Shown in pieces: positions 14,800-23,176 of a stretch of DNA of 36,517 bases. Every line of letters begins with the position of its first letter. The stretch's first letter is position 1. The notes beneath the pieces were generated by a model. The model saw only the letters and a list, made by a program, of their open reading frames with translations, made no database searches and was not told where the DNA came from. Source of the DNA: a virus; the IMG/VR virus record IMGVR_UViG_3300009151_000186, positions 1 through 36,517 of that record; one strand, given 5' to 3'. Made by a program: the position numbers and the translations under genes.

Positions 14800-14827
14800 A
14801 AAAAAAAGGGAACCGAAGTTCCCTTTT
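14800..14827 (-). terminator. Rho-independent terminator after gp23
   Basis: Minus strand: AAAAGGGAAC-TTCG-GTTCCCTTTT followed by more T. The stem has 7 G/C-containing core pairs and a UUCG tetraloop. It ends the major capsid transcript. Confidence 0.94.
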
Positions 14828-14868
14828 ATACAACGTCACTCTTTTCGGTGACTTTATTTTGCTTACAA

Positions 14869-16221
14869 TTACATCAAGTTCTTGACTGCGAACAGGCGAT
14901 AGTAAACGTTAGACTGTGAGTTCAATTTACCTGCACCCATTGTCAGACCTTCAGCAAACGGATTTGCTACCATGCCGTAACGAGTCTTGAAACCAATCTT
15001 AGGTTGGAATGTGAACTGGTCAACTGCACGAACCATTTGCAACGGCACGTAAGGGCAATAGAACAGACCAGCATCATAAGGTGAAGAACCCTTATAACCA
15101 ATTGTAACCAACTCTTGGTTAGCTGTATAACCGCCATAATATGGATCGATGTACACTTTGATACGACCGTGTAACATACCAGCAAAAGTGTTGCCAGTAT
15201 CATCAACTTGCAGGTCAGCTTGCAGTGAAGGTGTATAAGAAAGCACACCTGCCATGGCCATTGCTGATGCAACGTCTGAAGAAACGATCATGACGTTACC
15301 CTTACCGCGACGGGTTAACTTCGCAATTACGTTAGCATCACGTTCGATTTGGAAGATCAGACCTTTGAAACGCTCAACTGACCAACGACCATTTGAGTCG
15401 GTGTCTAAGTCGAAATAACCTGCAGTCGTTGTTCCGTATTGAGCACCGATTTTAGCAGTGTTGTATACAGTACGAATAACTTCGCGGTTAATTTCAGCAA
15501 GAATTTCTGTAGACAGAATATTTGACAATTCTGTTTCAGCATCAAGCCCGTGAATTGCTTTCAAGTCTTGAGCCAGTTCAAGTGAATACTCAGCCTTCAA
15601 TGCACGGCTTTGAGCAGTAACTGTAACCTTTTCAATGCTGAAGGCCATTTGCTGGAATGCAGGTCCTGATTCTGAACCTAACAGTTCAGCAACGGACGTA
15701 GGCATTGCAATACCTGTCGTGGTATTTGATGAACCTGAAGCATTAACTTGAGTGTTGCTTGCAACGTCAGAAATGTTCGTACCAGTGAAACCGTACGGAT
15801 TTGCAAGGGAATTAGCTCCAGAGAAAATCGTATTAGCTTCATTGAAGAATGCTTCTGCACCGCCGCCAACACCTTGACCAGTGCCTTGAGTGTTATAACG
15901 TGCGCGCATCGCAAAGATCAGACCTGTAGGTCCAGTCATCGGCTGAACGCCAGCAATATCATAAGCAATCAGGTTAGGCAACGAACGGCGAACCAAACTG
16001 ATTAAGATTGGATCGAAATTAGATACACCGCCAGCAACGTTTGATGGTCCTGTGTCTGTTAGCGTTTCCATCAGTGCGTGACGATCTTGACGCATTGCTT
16101 GTTGTTGGTTTTCCAACACAAGAGCCGTAACAGCACGCTTGTATGGATCTTTAATGGCTTCTAATTCTGGATGCTCCAGAACTGGTGCCCATTTCTTTTG
16201 TAGTTCTTCGGTCATGTACAT
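14869..16221 (-). CDS. 23: Major capsid protein gp23
   Basis: 450 residues. Signature stretches match T4 gp23: 'SLVRRSLPNLIAYDIAGVQPM', 'GPTGLIFAMRARY', 'RALKAEYSLELAQDLKAIHG', 'LSTEILAEINREVIR' and the end 'FKTRYGMVANPFAEG'. The HK97-type subunit forms the capsid hexamers. A gp21-type cleavage site (L/I-x-E) is seen at L50-M51-E52, before 'TLTDTGPSN'. AAGGAG precedes the ATG. It follows gp22 and ends at a strong terminator. It is shorter than T4 gp23 (521 aa) as in marine relatives. Confidence 0.97.
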   Translation of the reverse strand: MYMTEELQKKWAPVLEHPELEAIKDPYKRAVTALVLENQQQAMRQDRHALMETLTDTGPSNVAGGVSNFDPILISLVRRSLPNLIAYDIAGVQPMTGPTGLIFAMRARYNTQGTGQGVGGGAEAFFNEANTIFSGANSLANPYGFTGTNISDVASNTQVNASGSSNTTTGIAMPTSVAELLGSESGPAFQQMAFSIEKVTVTAQSRALKAEYSLELAQDLKAIHGLDAETELSNILSTEILAEINREVIRTVYNTAKIGAQYGTTTAGYFDLDTDSNGRWSVERFKGLIFQIERDANVIAKLTRRGKGNVMIVSSDVASAMAMAGVLSYTPSLQADLQVDDTGNTFAGMLHGRIKVYIDPYYGGYTANQELVTIGYKGSSPYDAGLFYCPYVPLQMVRAVDQFTFQPKIGFKTRYGMVANPFAEGLTMGAGKLNSQSNVYYRLFAVKNLM

Positions 16222-16260
16222 AGGGATAACTCCTTGTTGTGAATCTGTATGTGGTATATA

Positions 16261-17463
16261 TTATTTTACTAATGTCTTAGAAATAAGACTAGCATATTGC
16301 TCCATCAAAGGATCTGAAGATTTTGTAACCTTCTTTTCTTCTTCGATTAAAACTTCATCCAAAGCAGACTGTTCCGCAACTTTAACACCAACCTTGAAAT
16401 AAGATTCAATTAAGGTTGATAGTTTGTTTGAGAATTCTTCTTCAGTAGTAAATTCAACACTTTCTGCAAGTGATTTTAATTTCTCTACTTGGGTCTGCGG
16501 CAGGCCTTCACACGCTGTGTAGATTGCCTCAATTTTCTTTTGTTCATTAATTTCTTTTGACAACTCGATGCCACGGCTGATTTCTTCATTCAGTGCTGCT
16601 TCTAGTTCAGCAACTTTTTCAGCCATTTCTTCGACTACATTAACTTTGTCTTCTGGAATATCAATCCAGTGTTCAACGAATAGATTGCGTAATCCGCCAA
16701 TGAAATCTTCTGCAATTTCAGCACGTAGACCTGTTTCTACTGCTAATGCATTTTCTTTCATCCACTCTTCAACCATGTAGTTTAGATAGTCATCGACTTT
16801 AGATGCCAAATCTTCTTTAATCTGTTCTACTGCAACTTCAAACTGTTCAATCAATTCTCTTTCAACTTGTTCAGAGATGATTTCGATGCGTGACATAACT
16901 GCAGCTTCAAAGATCGTTGTAGCTTTTGATGCAAATTCTTCAGATAGCCCTTCACCTTCCAAAAGTGCGCGAACATCTTCTGACATATCTAGACCTTCAG
17001 CATATGATTGGAAAGTTGCACCAGGATTCTTTTGCATTGTTTGTGTAGGTGCTTTACCCATGATACGATCACGAATAGCACTGTACTGGTCTTCAGTAGA
17101 TTGTGCAGGATGCATAACGTCTTTGCGACCCATGGTTTGCTGTGGCTGGTTTTGTGGCGTAGCTGCACCAACCCCAGCTTTTTCTGCACCAACTGGTGGT
17201 GTAGCGCCCGGAGGTGTAGCTTGCGGCGTACCTTTTAGGTAATCTGGCAATTCATCGTCCATTGAATTTGGCGAATGACCAACAAGACCAGCATCTTTTT
17301 CACCATAGGCTACTTGTGCTTGTGTTCTATTAGAGCCGACTTCACCACTTGGATGTTGGTCGGAACCTCTTGCACCACGTTTTGCTGCAACATTTGCATC
17401 TAAGGTTTCTTTAGAACCTTCTAAAATTGCATTAGCGGCTTCTGAAAGTTTGAATCTTTTCAT
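16261..17463 (-). CDS. 22: Prohead core scaffolding protein gp22
   Basis: 400 residues, very acidic, with long predicted coiled coil from about 190 to 370 and a Pro/Gln/Gly-rich middle (80-130). The start 'MKRFKLSEAANAILEG' and end 'QYASLISKTLVK' fit gp22 of exo-T4 phages. It builds the inner core around which gp23 assembles and is degraded by gp21. Many L-x-E style sites are present, as expected for a protease substrate. An exact late box lies upstream and GGAG precedes the ATG. It is longer than T4 gp22 (269 aa). Confidence 0.9.
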   Translation of the reverse strand: MKRFKLSEAANAILEGSKETLDANVAAKRGARGSDQHPSGEVGSNRTQAQVAYGEKDAGLVGHSPNSMDDELPDYLKGTPQATPPGATPPVGAEKAGVGAATPQNQPQQTMGRKDVMHPAQSTEDQYSAIRDRIMGKAPTQTMQKNPGATFQSYAEGLDMSEDVRALLEGEGLSEEFASKATTIFEAAVMSRIEIISEQVERELIEQFEVAVEQIKEDLASKVDDYLNYMVEEWMKENALAVETGLRAEIAEDFIGGLRNLFVEHWIDIPEDKVNVVEEMAEKVAELEAALNEEISRGIELSKEINEQKKIEAIYTACEGLPQTQVEKLKSLAESVEFTTEEEFSNKLSTLIESYFKVGVKVAEQSALDEVLIEEEKKVTKSSDPLMEQYASLISKTLVK

Positions 17464-17493
17464 TTTAAAAAATCTCCTTGATTTTATATTGAA

Positions 17494-17501
17494 TATTTAT
17501 A
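17494..17501 (-). promoter_or_regulatory. T4-type late promoter for gp22-gp23
   Basis: Exact TATAAATA on the minus strand (CGTATAAATATTC), between the gp21 stop and the gp22 start, about 30 bp before the ATG. No similar box is seen directly in front of gp23, so this may serve both. Confidence 0.75.
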
Positions 17502-17503
17502 CG

Positions 17504-18148
17504 TTATAGTTTTTTCATGAAGTTTTCAAATATGCGAAGACTTACTGTTTCGATTTGCGCTGTAGTTGCAGATTTGATTTCTTTAACTGCTGCTGCGTGG
17601 TCTATTTCTGTCCAGACATTATTAATCAACATCCATTCTTTACCTTCCATAATACCGCGAACAAAAGCTCCTGGCGCGGAAGGGTCTGCTACAATATCTG
17701 CCGCTGTGGCTAGATAAAAATCGGGCTGAACAATATTAACTCCGTTAACGTTCTTCAATGAGCCCATGCCTCTTGATGAAACTCCCAATTGTGCGCCGCC
17801 TTCAATTAGTTGTCGAGCTATGCATCCCATTGGAGTTTCTAAAATCTTTGCTTTACCAATCCATTGATTGCCTTCTTCACGCAACCCAACAATCATGTGT
17901 GATACGCGATCCAAATTAATGGTTGGTGATTCTGGATGACCAAGTTCACCAAATGCTCGGTTTTTATTGATGTATTCTTCAGTGTATCGATGAACTTCTT
18001 TTTTCATCGTATTGTATTCATATAAACGACCATTCTTATTTTTCTTTTCTGAAACTAAGAATGGTCCTTCAATATAAAGTTCTTTTTTACCGTCACTACC
18101 TTCTGTGATGTAATTGACGGTTTCATTGATTTCTTTAATTAGTATCAT
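17504..18148 (-). CDS. 21: Prohead core protease gp21
   Basis: 214 residues from ATG at 18148, 1 bp after the upstream stop; the frame is open further up to 18256 but that part overlaps the previous gene. It is a herpesvirus-assemblin-type serine protease: 'LYIEGPFLVSEKKNKNGRLY', 'FGELGHP' with His71, and 'LGVSSRGMGS' with Ser124 or Ser125. It processes head proteins after an x-E site. The position between gp20/gp67 and gp22 is as in T4. Confidence 0.94.
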   Translation of the reverse strand: MILIKEINETVNYITEGSDGKKELYIEGPFLVSEKKNKNGRLYEYNTMKKEVHRYTEEYINKNRAFGELGHPESPTINLDRVSHMIVGLREEGNQWIGKAKILETPMGCIARQLIEGGAQLGVSSRGMGSLKNVNGVNIVQPDFYLATAADIVADPSAPGAFVRGIMEGKEWMLINNVWTEIDHAAAVKEIKSATTAQIETVSLRIFENFMKKL

Positions 18149-18149
18149 G

Positions 18150-18692
18150 TTATCCGTTCCCGATGCCTGGAGTGACACCATAAGGTCTATAATTGAAAGC
18201 TGCGGGTTCTTGGAACTGGCCGCGTGAATAATACTCATTGTGTTTTCGTAATTCAAAAATCATCGTATAAGAACAGTTAGCAGTCATGCCGCGGGTTTGG
18301 ACGCCTATATCACCTAGACAACCTGACATACCTTTAGCATTGTTTGGAATTGTAACCCAGTTACCTGCTGCATCATATTCGCCGTTGCCATTTAGCATAA
18401 ACATAGCTTGGGCAGTATCTGCATGCCAGAATATACTAACATCACCTGTGCTATCGCAATCATACCACAGTCGATATAAACTTAAACCGTAATATGGTAA
18501 TGCTGTGTTGGCTGCATAACCTGCAACGTTCATAACTGGATAACCATTTGTGGCTAAAGCTCCACTAAGCGAATTAGCCTTAATTCTAAAGTGATCGTCT
18601 TCTTGGCCAGTACCGTCAAATCGTGCAGTTAATTTAATAATTGCATGTTGTGTATCATCTTTTAATACTTGATATGTGTAACTATTAGCCAT
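18150..18692 (-). CDS. Putative virion protein in the prohead cluster
   Basis: 180 residues, no named family recognised. It is rich in aromatic residues and Gly, with beta-type segments ('ALPYYGLSLYRLWYDCDSTGDVSIFWH', shown in part) and a Tyr/Pro/Gly-rich tail. It takes the place of T4 gene 68 but does not resemble gp68. Related proteins occur in other environmental T4-like phages in this position. It ends 1 bp before gp21. A structural role is inferred from position only. Confidence 0.78.
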   Translation of the reverse strand: MANSYTYQVLKDDTQHAIIKLTARFDGTGQEDDHFRIKANSLSGALATNGYPVMNVAGYAANTALPYYGLSLYRLWYDCDSTGDVSIFWHADTAQAMFMLNGNGEYDAAGNWVTIPNNAKGMSGCLGDIGVQTRGMTANCSYTMIFELRKHNEYYSRGQFQEPAAFNYRPYGVTPGIGNG

Positions 18693-18771
18693 ATTTTGAT
18701 CCTATAATATTATTAGGTTGTAATGCTTTTGATAATTCAGTTATCCTGCGCTGGTGTAAGTCAAGATTACT

Positions 18772-18779
18772 TATTTATT
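18772..18779 (-). promoter_or_regulatory. Late promoter-like box AATAAATA
   Basis: 7 of 8 matches to TATAAATA on the minus strand, in the 107-bp gap between the gp67-like gene and the gene starting at 18692, about 80 bp before its ATG. AGGATC precedes that ATG. No gene is seen in the gap. Confidence 0.4.
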
Positions 18780-18799
18780 AATTTTTTGCAATCGTAATA

Positions 18800-18976
18800 T
18801 CAATCAACCTCAACTTCGCTTTGAGTTCCTTCATTTGACATTAAACCTTGTGCAATTTCTTGTTTTTTGGCTTCGATGTGAGCAACAACGCGATCTTGAA
18901 TTGAAGCATATAATGCATTACGGAATTCAACGCCGTTGTCATCCATTGCATAGTCGATTAATTTTGTTGAGTCCAT
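18800..18976 (-). CDS. 67: Prohead core protein, gp67-like
   Basis: 58 residues from ATG at 18976, with AAGGA 8 bp upstream and 10 bp after the gp20 stop. The pattern 'FRNALYASIQDRVVAHIEAKKQEIAQGLM' followed by an acidic tail (SEVEVD) follows T4 gp67 ('FAEAMAARTIDLIKEEKIAIARNFL' plus acidic tail). T4 gp67 is an internal core protein needed for correct head shape, and it also lies directly after gene 20. This copy has a much shorter acidic tail. Confidence 0.8.
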   Translation of the reverse strand: MDSTKLIDYAMDDNGVEFRNALYASIQDRVVAHIEAKKQEIAQGLMSNEGTQSEVEVD

Positions 18977-18986
18977 GTGAGTTTCC

Positions 18987-20660
18987 TTAGCTGTTTATTG
19001 CTCGTTTTACGGCATTTAAAATTGGTGTATATTGTTCGTTCTTTGGATTCTTCTCTTTACTTTGATCTAATCGAATATCCAATTTATTTTGATGTGCGCC
19101 TTTTTCCATATCAATTTGCGAAAGCATTTGTTGTTGAGCTACATTAGTGGTAATTTCAACCGGCAAACCTAGCCCCGCTTCTTTCTCTTCTTCCATTTCA
19201 CTTTGCATGATCTTAATTTCATCGTCATTCAATCTCAACACATTGCGTTGAATCCATGCTTGTGAGAAATATCGACCCGTATAAGGATCAACTTCTTGTA
19301 ACAAGCTCAAACGATCTTTCATCAACTCAGCTTCTTTGAGTTCAGAGAAATTATTATCTTTGATGAAATTGTAATGAATGTGTTCTTGGAATTCTTTCCA
19401 TTCTTCGTCAGTGCAAATACCTTTTAATACACACTGTACTCTTAAACATTGGTCAAACAAATCTGAAAACTTTGAACGCAAGCGACCAACAAATTTAGCA
19501 AACTTTAGTTCATCTCTGGTGATTTCACCAACACGACCTAAAGAGAACCCAGAACTCTGTGGATCTAACCTGGACACTGGAACGTTCAATGACTTATATA
19601 GCTTACGTTCAAAGTATTTAACGTCTTCCAGTTCACCCAGGTTCTGCCCACCTGGTAGTGTAGTAATCTCTGTGCCTTTGCCGCCTTCTCTACGTGGTAA
19701 CCAGAAGTCTTCCATCATGGACAAGAATTTGCGGTCATCTCTAATTTCACCAGTATTGGCATCATACACAAGTTTGTTCTTGTATTTTACCATAATATCA
19801 CGGAGATATTGCTCCGCTTTTAATTTGGGAAGATTACCAACGTCGATGTAGAATATACGGCGTTCCGGCGCGCGTGAGATGCGGTAAATAACTGTAGCAT
19901 CTTCAATCATGCGTAATTGATTCAATGGCTTGATAGCTTTATGTAGATATGACAGGACCACAGCCCTGCGCGAATCCATAAGGCCTGAAACAACTGAAAC
20001 GATTGAATCTGTAGTAATGCGTGTGCCTACTGGTCCATAGTTCGAGGACGATCCTGTCGTAACTTTGTCATTGAAAATGTAGTATTCATTCACAACATTC
20101 ATTATTTCGACGCCGGTCCGTTCATCTTTTTGCTTCTTGACTTCACGGACTTTACGCAATTTTCTAGGATCAATGTAACGTAGTTCCCGAATTCCCATTA
20201 TTGGATTTTCTCTATCGATGATGATATGAAAGAAAATCTTGCCGTCAATGTAATATCTACGGAAAATGTCTTGTGCCATGTCTGTATAATTCAACAAACG
20301 CAACACTGTATGAAATTCTTCTTTGATAGCTTTTTTAATCTTGTCTGGTTGTTTTAGATCGTCCAGAACGATTTGAATAATTTTACCGTCGTCATCTTGA
20401 CAAATCGCTTCATTTACAACATCATCAATTGCTGATTCAATTTCCGGTTGCATGGCCATTTCCCGATATCGGGAAATAAGTTCCACTTCATTCTTTGCAG
20501 TTCCATCTAAATCAACATAGGTTCCGTAATAGGCAGCAGAAGTAATCGTTAACGCACCATCATCATTCGACGGCGGCGTAAACGATTGTTGTTTAGCTTG
20601 GGATTCTTCTTCCTCTTGGCGAGAAATGGTGAACCCAAAAAGTGAAAATTTATTTGCCAT
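18987..20660 (-). CDS. 20: Portal vertex protein gp20
   Basis: 557 residues. Diagnostic stretches: 'EVELISRYREMAMQPEIESAIDDVVNEAI', 'HIIIDRENPIMGIRELRYIDPRK', 'RISRAPERRIFYIDVGNLPK', 'FWLPRREGGKGTEI' and 'DPQSSGFSLGR' (given in parts). The dodecamer is the DNA entry channel and the start point of head assembly. A terminator ends the preceding gp19 unit about 35 bp upstream; no late box is obvious in front. A GGAT lies rather far from the ATG. Confidence 0.97.
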   Translation of the reverse strand: MANKFSLFGFTISRQEEEESQAKQQSFTPPSNDDGALTITSAAYYGTYVDLDGTAKNEVELISRYREMAMQPEIESAIDDVVNEAICQDDDGKIIQIVLDDLKQPDKIKKAIKEEFHTVLRLLNYTDMAQDIFRRYYIDGKIFFHIIIDRENPIMGIRELRYIDPRKLRKVREVKKQKDERTGVEIMNVVNEYYIFNDKVTTGSSSNYGPVGTRITTDSIVSVVSGLMDSRRAVVLSYLHKAIKPLNQLRMIEDATVIYRISRAPERRIFYIDVGNLPKLKAEQYLRDIMVKYKNKLVYDANTGEIRDDRKFLSMMEDFWLPRREGGKGTEITTLPGGQNLGELEDVKYFERKLYKSLNVPVSRLDPQSSGFSLGRVGEITRDELKFAKFVGRLRSKFSDLFDQCLRVQCVLKGICTDEEWKEFQEHIHYNFIKDNNFSELKEAELMKDRLSLLQEVDPYTGRYFSQAWIQRNVLRLNDDEIKIMQSEMEEEKEAGLGLPVEITTNVAQQQMLSQIDMEKGAHQNKLDIRLDQSKEKNPKNEQYTPILNAVKRAINS

Positions 20661-20693
20661 GTGTTTTTGAGATCCAATTCAAATAGTGCATTT

Positions 20694-20720
20694 TGAAAAA
20701 GGGTCGAAACGACCCTTCTC
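20694..20720 (-). terminator. Rho-independent terminator after gp19
   Basis: Minus strand: AAGGGTCG-TTT-CGACCCTT followed by TTTC. An 8-bp stem with a 3-nt loop, 20 bp past the gp19 stop. Confidence 0.85.
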
Positions 20721-20738
20721 TGTATAAAGTATTATATA

Positions 20739-21320
20739 TTAAGTTGTTAACCCTGTAAGTGTTCCATTTGTACCGGTTGTCCAGTATTGGTAAGCGAATG
20801 TAACAGAAAACTCTTCAATTGAATCATTCGAAGCCCAATCCAAATCAATAGGGCTTAAATCGACCGGGAACAGCCCAACAAAGTTATATCCTTTGATTGC
20901 ATTCATGCCTGCATTGGCTGAAGTTGGTCCAGATTTACTGTATTGGTAAACTTGTGCGTCTGTTGTATAACTTTGTAATGTAGGTGAAATTGAAACCCCT
21001 GAAGCTGTACGGACGTTACTTTCATTACTGTTGATTGAATTCATCCAAGCTTCGATTGAATTTCTAATCATGAAGTTTTCATCATTGATAACTGTAATTG
21101 TCCAGTCTGCAAATGTTCTATTACCTGCAAATTTCATTTCACGACCAAAGTAATATACCGGCACAGTACCAATTGATGACCCAGGCAGCTGGGCTGCCTT
21201 TGCCATGAAAGATAATTGGTTATTTGTTGTGCCCGGAAGAGTCATAACAACCTGAAACAGATTAGGGCGGGCTCCGTCTCCAGTCAGTCTTTGTGTGAAA
21301 TCGCTAATTTGGAATGCCAT
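20739..21320 (-). CDS. 19: Tail tube protein gp19
   Basis: 193 residues. 'PNLFQVVMTLPG', 'AQLPGSSIGTVPVYYFGREMKF', 'FADWTITVINDENFMIRNSIEAW' and 'FPVDLSPIDLDW' (in parts) are the gp19 family core. Hexamer rings stack into the tube inside the sheath. It follows gp18 and is closed by its own terminator. GGAGAT precedes the ATG. A diverged paralogue lies at 13360-13887. Confidence 0.96.
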   Translation of the reverse strand: MAFQISDFTQRLTGDGARPNLFQVVMTLPGTTNNQLSFMAKAAQLPGSSIGTVPVYYFGREMKFAGNRTFADWTITVINDENFMIRNSIEAWMNSINSNESNVRTASGVSISPTLQSYTTDAQVYQYSKSGPTSANAGMNAIKGYNFVGLFPVDLSPIDLDWASNDSIEEFSVTFAYQYWTTGTNGTLTGLTT

Positions 21321-21340
21321 TTTTATCTCCTATTTGTTTT

Positions 21341-21348
21341 TATTTATT
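21341..21348 (-). promoter_or_regulatory. Late promoter-like box AATAAATA before gp19
   Basis: 7 of 8 matches to TATAAATA on the minus strand, overlapping the gp18 stop and about 20 bp before the gp19 ATG. It would allow tube protein to be made in excess of sheath. Confidence 0.45.
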
Positions 21349-23107
21349 ACGCTGTGGTATTAGTAATTGTTGAAAAACTAACACCTGTGCCAACTGCAAT
21401 AAAATTCAACTGGATAAAGTTGATTGACCTAGCGGGTTGGATATAAATGTCACCAACAAATGTATTGCTATCAATGATCTGCGGAGTATTATTTGTAGAA
21501 TCACAAACAACTTGGAATGCAGTAATACCGCGTTGAGCTTGAACACTACGTAAGAATGGCGTAACTAGCGATACAAACTGAGCTTGTGTGAAAGCATCAT
21601 TGAATTCAAACAACGAATACTGTGCAGCTTTAGCGATTGCCTGTTCTAATGTAATGAACAATCTACGAACGTTGATTCTATCGAATGCTGATGGTTGCGT
21701 TTGCATTGTCTTGTCACCGAACAATACAGTTCCTTGCCCCGGGAAGGATGAAACTGGATTAATACCTACTTGATACAATGCATCTCTACCCGCTTGGTTA
21801 GGATTCCATGCCAGTTTAATTACGTTCTTGATTACGCCCCTATTGTAACCTGCTGGTGACCACCATGGATTATTTACTGAGTCTGTATATACACACAGGC
21901 CTGCAATGTCACCATTCAACGGCACCCAACGATATGTGTTGTTGTATCTATCAAACATATACTTCCAACCAGAATCAGCAAAACCGTAACTACCTTTAGG
22001 TCCGCCAGTTACTGAACTTAACCCTGCCATCCATGAAAGCACATCTTGTTGGATATTAGCATTATTAACAACAGATACAAGTGGTGGAGAAACAAATGCA
22101 ACACAATCTTTACGAGTTGAAGCCATATTAATAGCGGCCAGTTGTACAGTGTTACTGGTAGCTGGACCTGTCATCAATAAAGAAACCGTGGTTTGTGCAG
22201 GATCCGCAAAATAATTCATTGCGGTAATAATGTTAGCATCTGTTATCGTAACATCTGTGCCGCCAGCTAATGTGGATGTATAAGACCCGACCAATGTTGC
22301 AAAATTAGTGTTCGCAGCTGGTCTACCCCATGTTGCTGAAGTAGCACTGTAGTTTACAGGATCCATTGCAAAAATGTAATTAGACTTAGTAAAAATTGCA
22401 TTCTTGTAATAATTAGACAAGCCTGAAGAATCTACACTATCTATAGCTTTAGATAGATATGGATATACTTCTAGAACAGTACCCTTAGTGCCGCTGAATA
22501 ACCCACCAGTATCTACAACTGCAATGTGGATTTGGTCATTTGCTGCACCTTGTTGTGCGGCCTTATATGTTGTGCTAGGTAAGCCATTAAAGTATCCGGC
22601 TAATGAAACATTTGGTAATGCCGTTCCTGCACTAGTAACTGCAACGTTCCATTCAGCAAATGCTTGAGCACTAGAACCTGCATCAATTACAGAAACTGTT
22701 AATGAATTTCCTAAAGCTCCAAAATGTCGAGCAATGAAAGGACCATAAGCATTTCCATTTGGTCCAGACAGATACGAATATTGATATACGTCCCTATTTG
22801 CTACTTGGATTGTTACCGAAGTATTGGATGTACTATTATAACTGGCCGCATTAATTGCGCGGGACACTTGTAGGTTGTTGCCATAAGCTAAGAATGATGC
22901 TGCAGTGAAGAACGAAGCGGCAGTATTGTTGTCTGGTGCACCATACATGCTGATAAGTGTTTTTTCATTGTCAATCGTAACAATTCTTCCTGCCGGACCC
23001 CAGGTAAAAGGACCTGCGTAAGCACCGGCGGTAGATACAACTGAAGGTACTATAGTAGTTAAGTTAACTTCTGTTATAACAGGGCCTGGAGATAATTGAG
23101 CTGCCAT
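21347..23107 (-). CDS. 18: Tail sheath protein gp18
   Basis: 586 residues. The start 'LSPGPVITEVNLTTIVPSV' and 'GAYAGPFTWGPAGRI' are typical of T4-type sheath, as are 'CVAFVSPPL' and the C-terminal core 'DRINVRRLFITLEQAIAKAAQY'. The contractile sheath drives injection. The middle (about 90-280) is the variable outward-facing part. AAGGAG and an exact late box lie upstream. Shorter than T4 gp18 (659 aa), in line with marine relatives. Confidence 0.97.
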   Translation of the reverse strand: MAAQLSPGPVITEVNLTTIVPSVVSTAGAYAGPFTWGPAGRIVTIDNEKTLISMYGAPDNNTAASFFTAASFLAYGNNLQVSRAINAASYNSTSNTSVTIQVANRDVYQYSYLSGPNGNAYGPFIARHFGALGNSLTVSVIDAGSSAQAFAEWNVAVTSAGTALPNVSLAGYFNGLPSTTYKAAQQGAANDQIHIAVVDTGGLFSGTKGTVLEVYPYLSKAIDSVDSSGLSNYYKNAIFTKSNYIFAMDPVNYSATSATWGRPAANTNFATLVGSYTSTLAGGTDVTITDANIITAMNYFADPAQTTVSLLMTGPATSNTVQLAAINMASTRKDCVAFVSPPLVSVVNNANIQQDVLSWMAGLSSVTGGPKGSYGFADSGWKYMFDRYNNTYRWVPLNGDIAGLCVYTDSVNNPWWSPAGYNRGVIKNVIKLAWNPNQAGRDALYQVGINPVSSFPGQGTVLFGDKTMQTQPSAFDRINVRRLFITLEQAIAKAAQYSLFEFNDAFTQAQFVSLVTPFLRSVQAQRGITAFQVVCDSTNNTPQIIDSNTFVGDIYIQPARSINFIQLNFIAVGTGVSFSTITNTTA

Positions 23108-23157
23108 TTGTGTCTTCTCCTTAATTAATTCGTTATTTGGTAATTATACCATGTGAA

Positions 23158-23165
23158 TATTTATA
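23158..23165 (-). promoter_or_regulatory. T4-type late promoter for gp18
   Basis: Exact TATAAATA on the minus strand about 50 bp before the gp18 ATG. An extended -10 motif (TGG-TATAAT) follows at about 23144-23149 without a -35, which may be incidental. Confidence 0.75.
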
Positions 23166-23176
23166 ATACGCGGTCT

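Noticed and set aside
17504-18256. 250-residue version of the gp21 protease
   Set aside because: The first 36 codons lie in the preceding gene; ATG at 18148 fits family length and junction.
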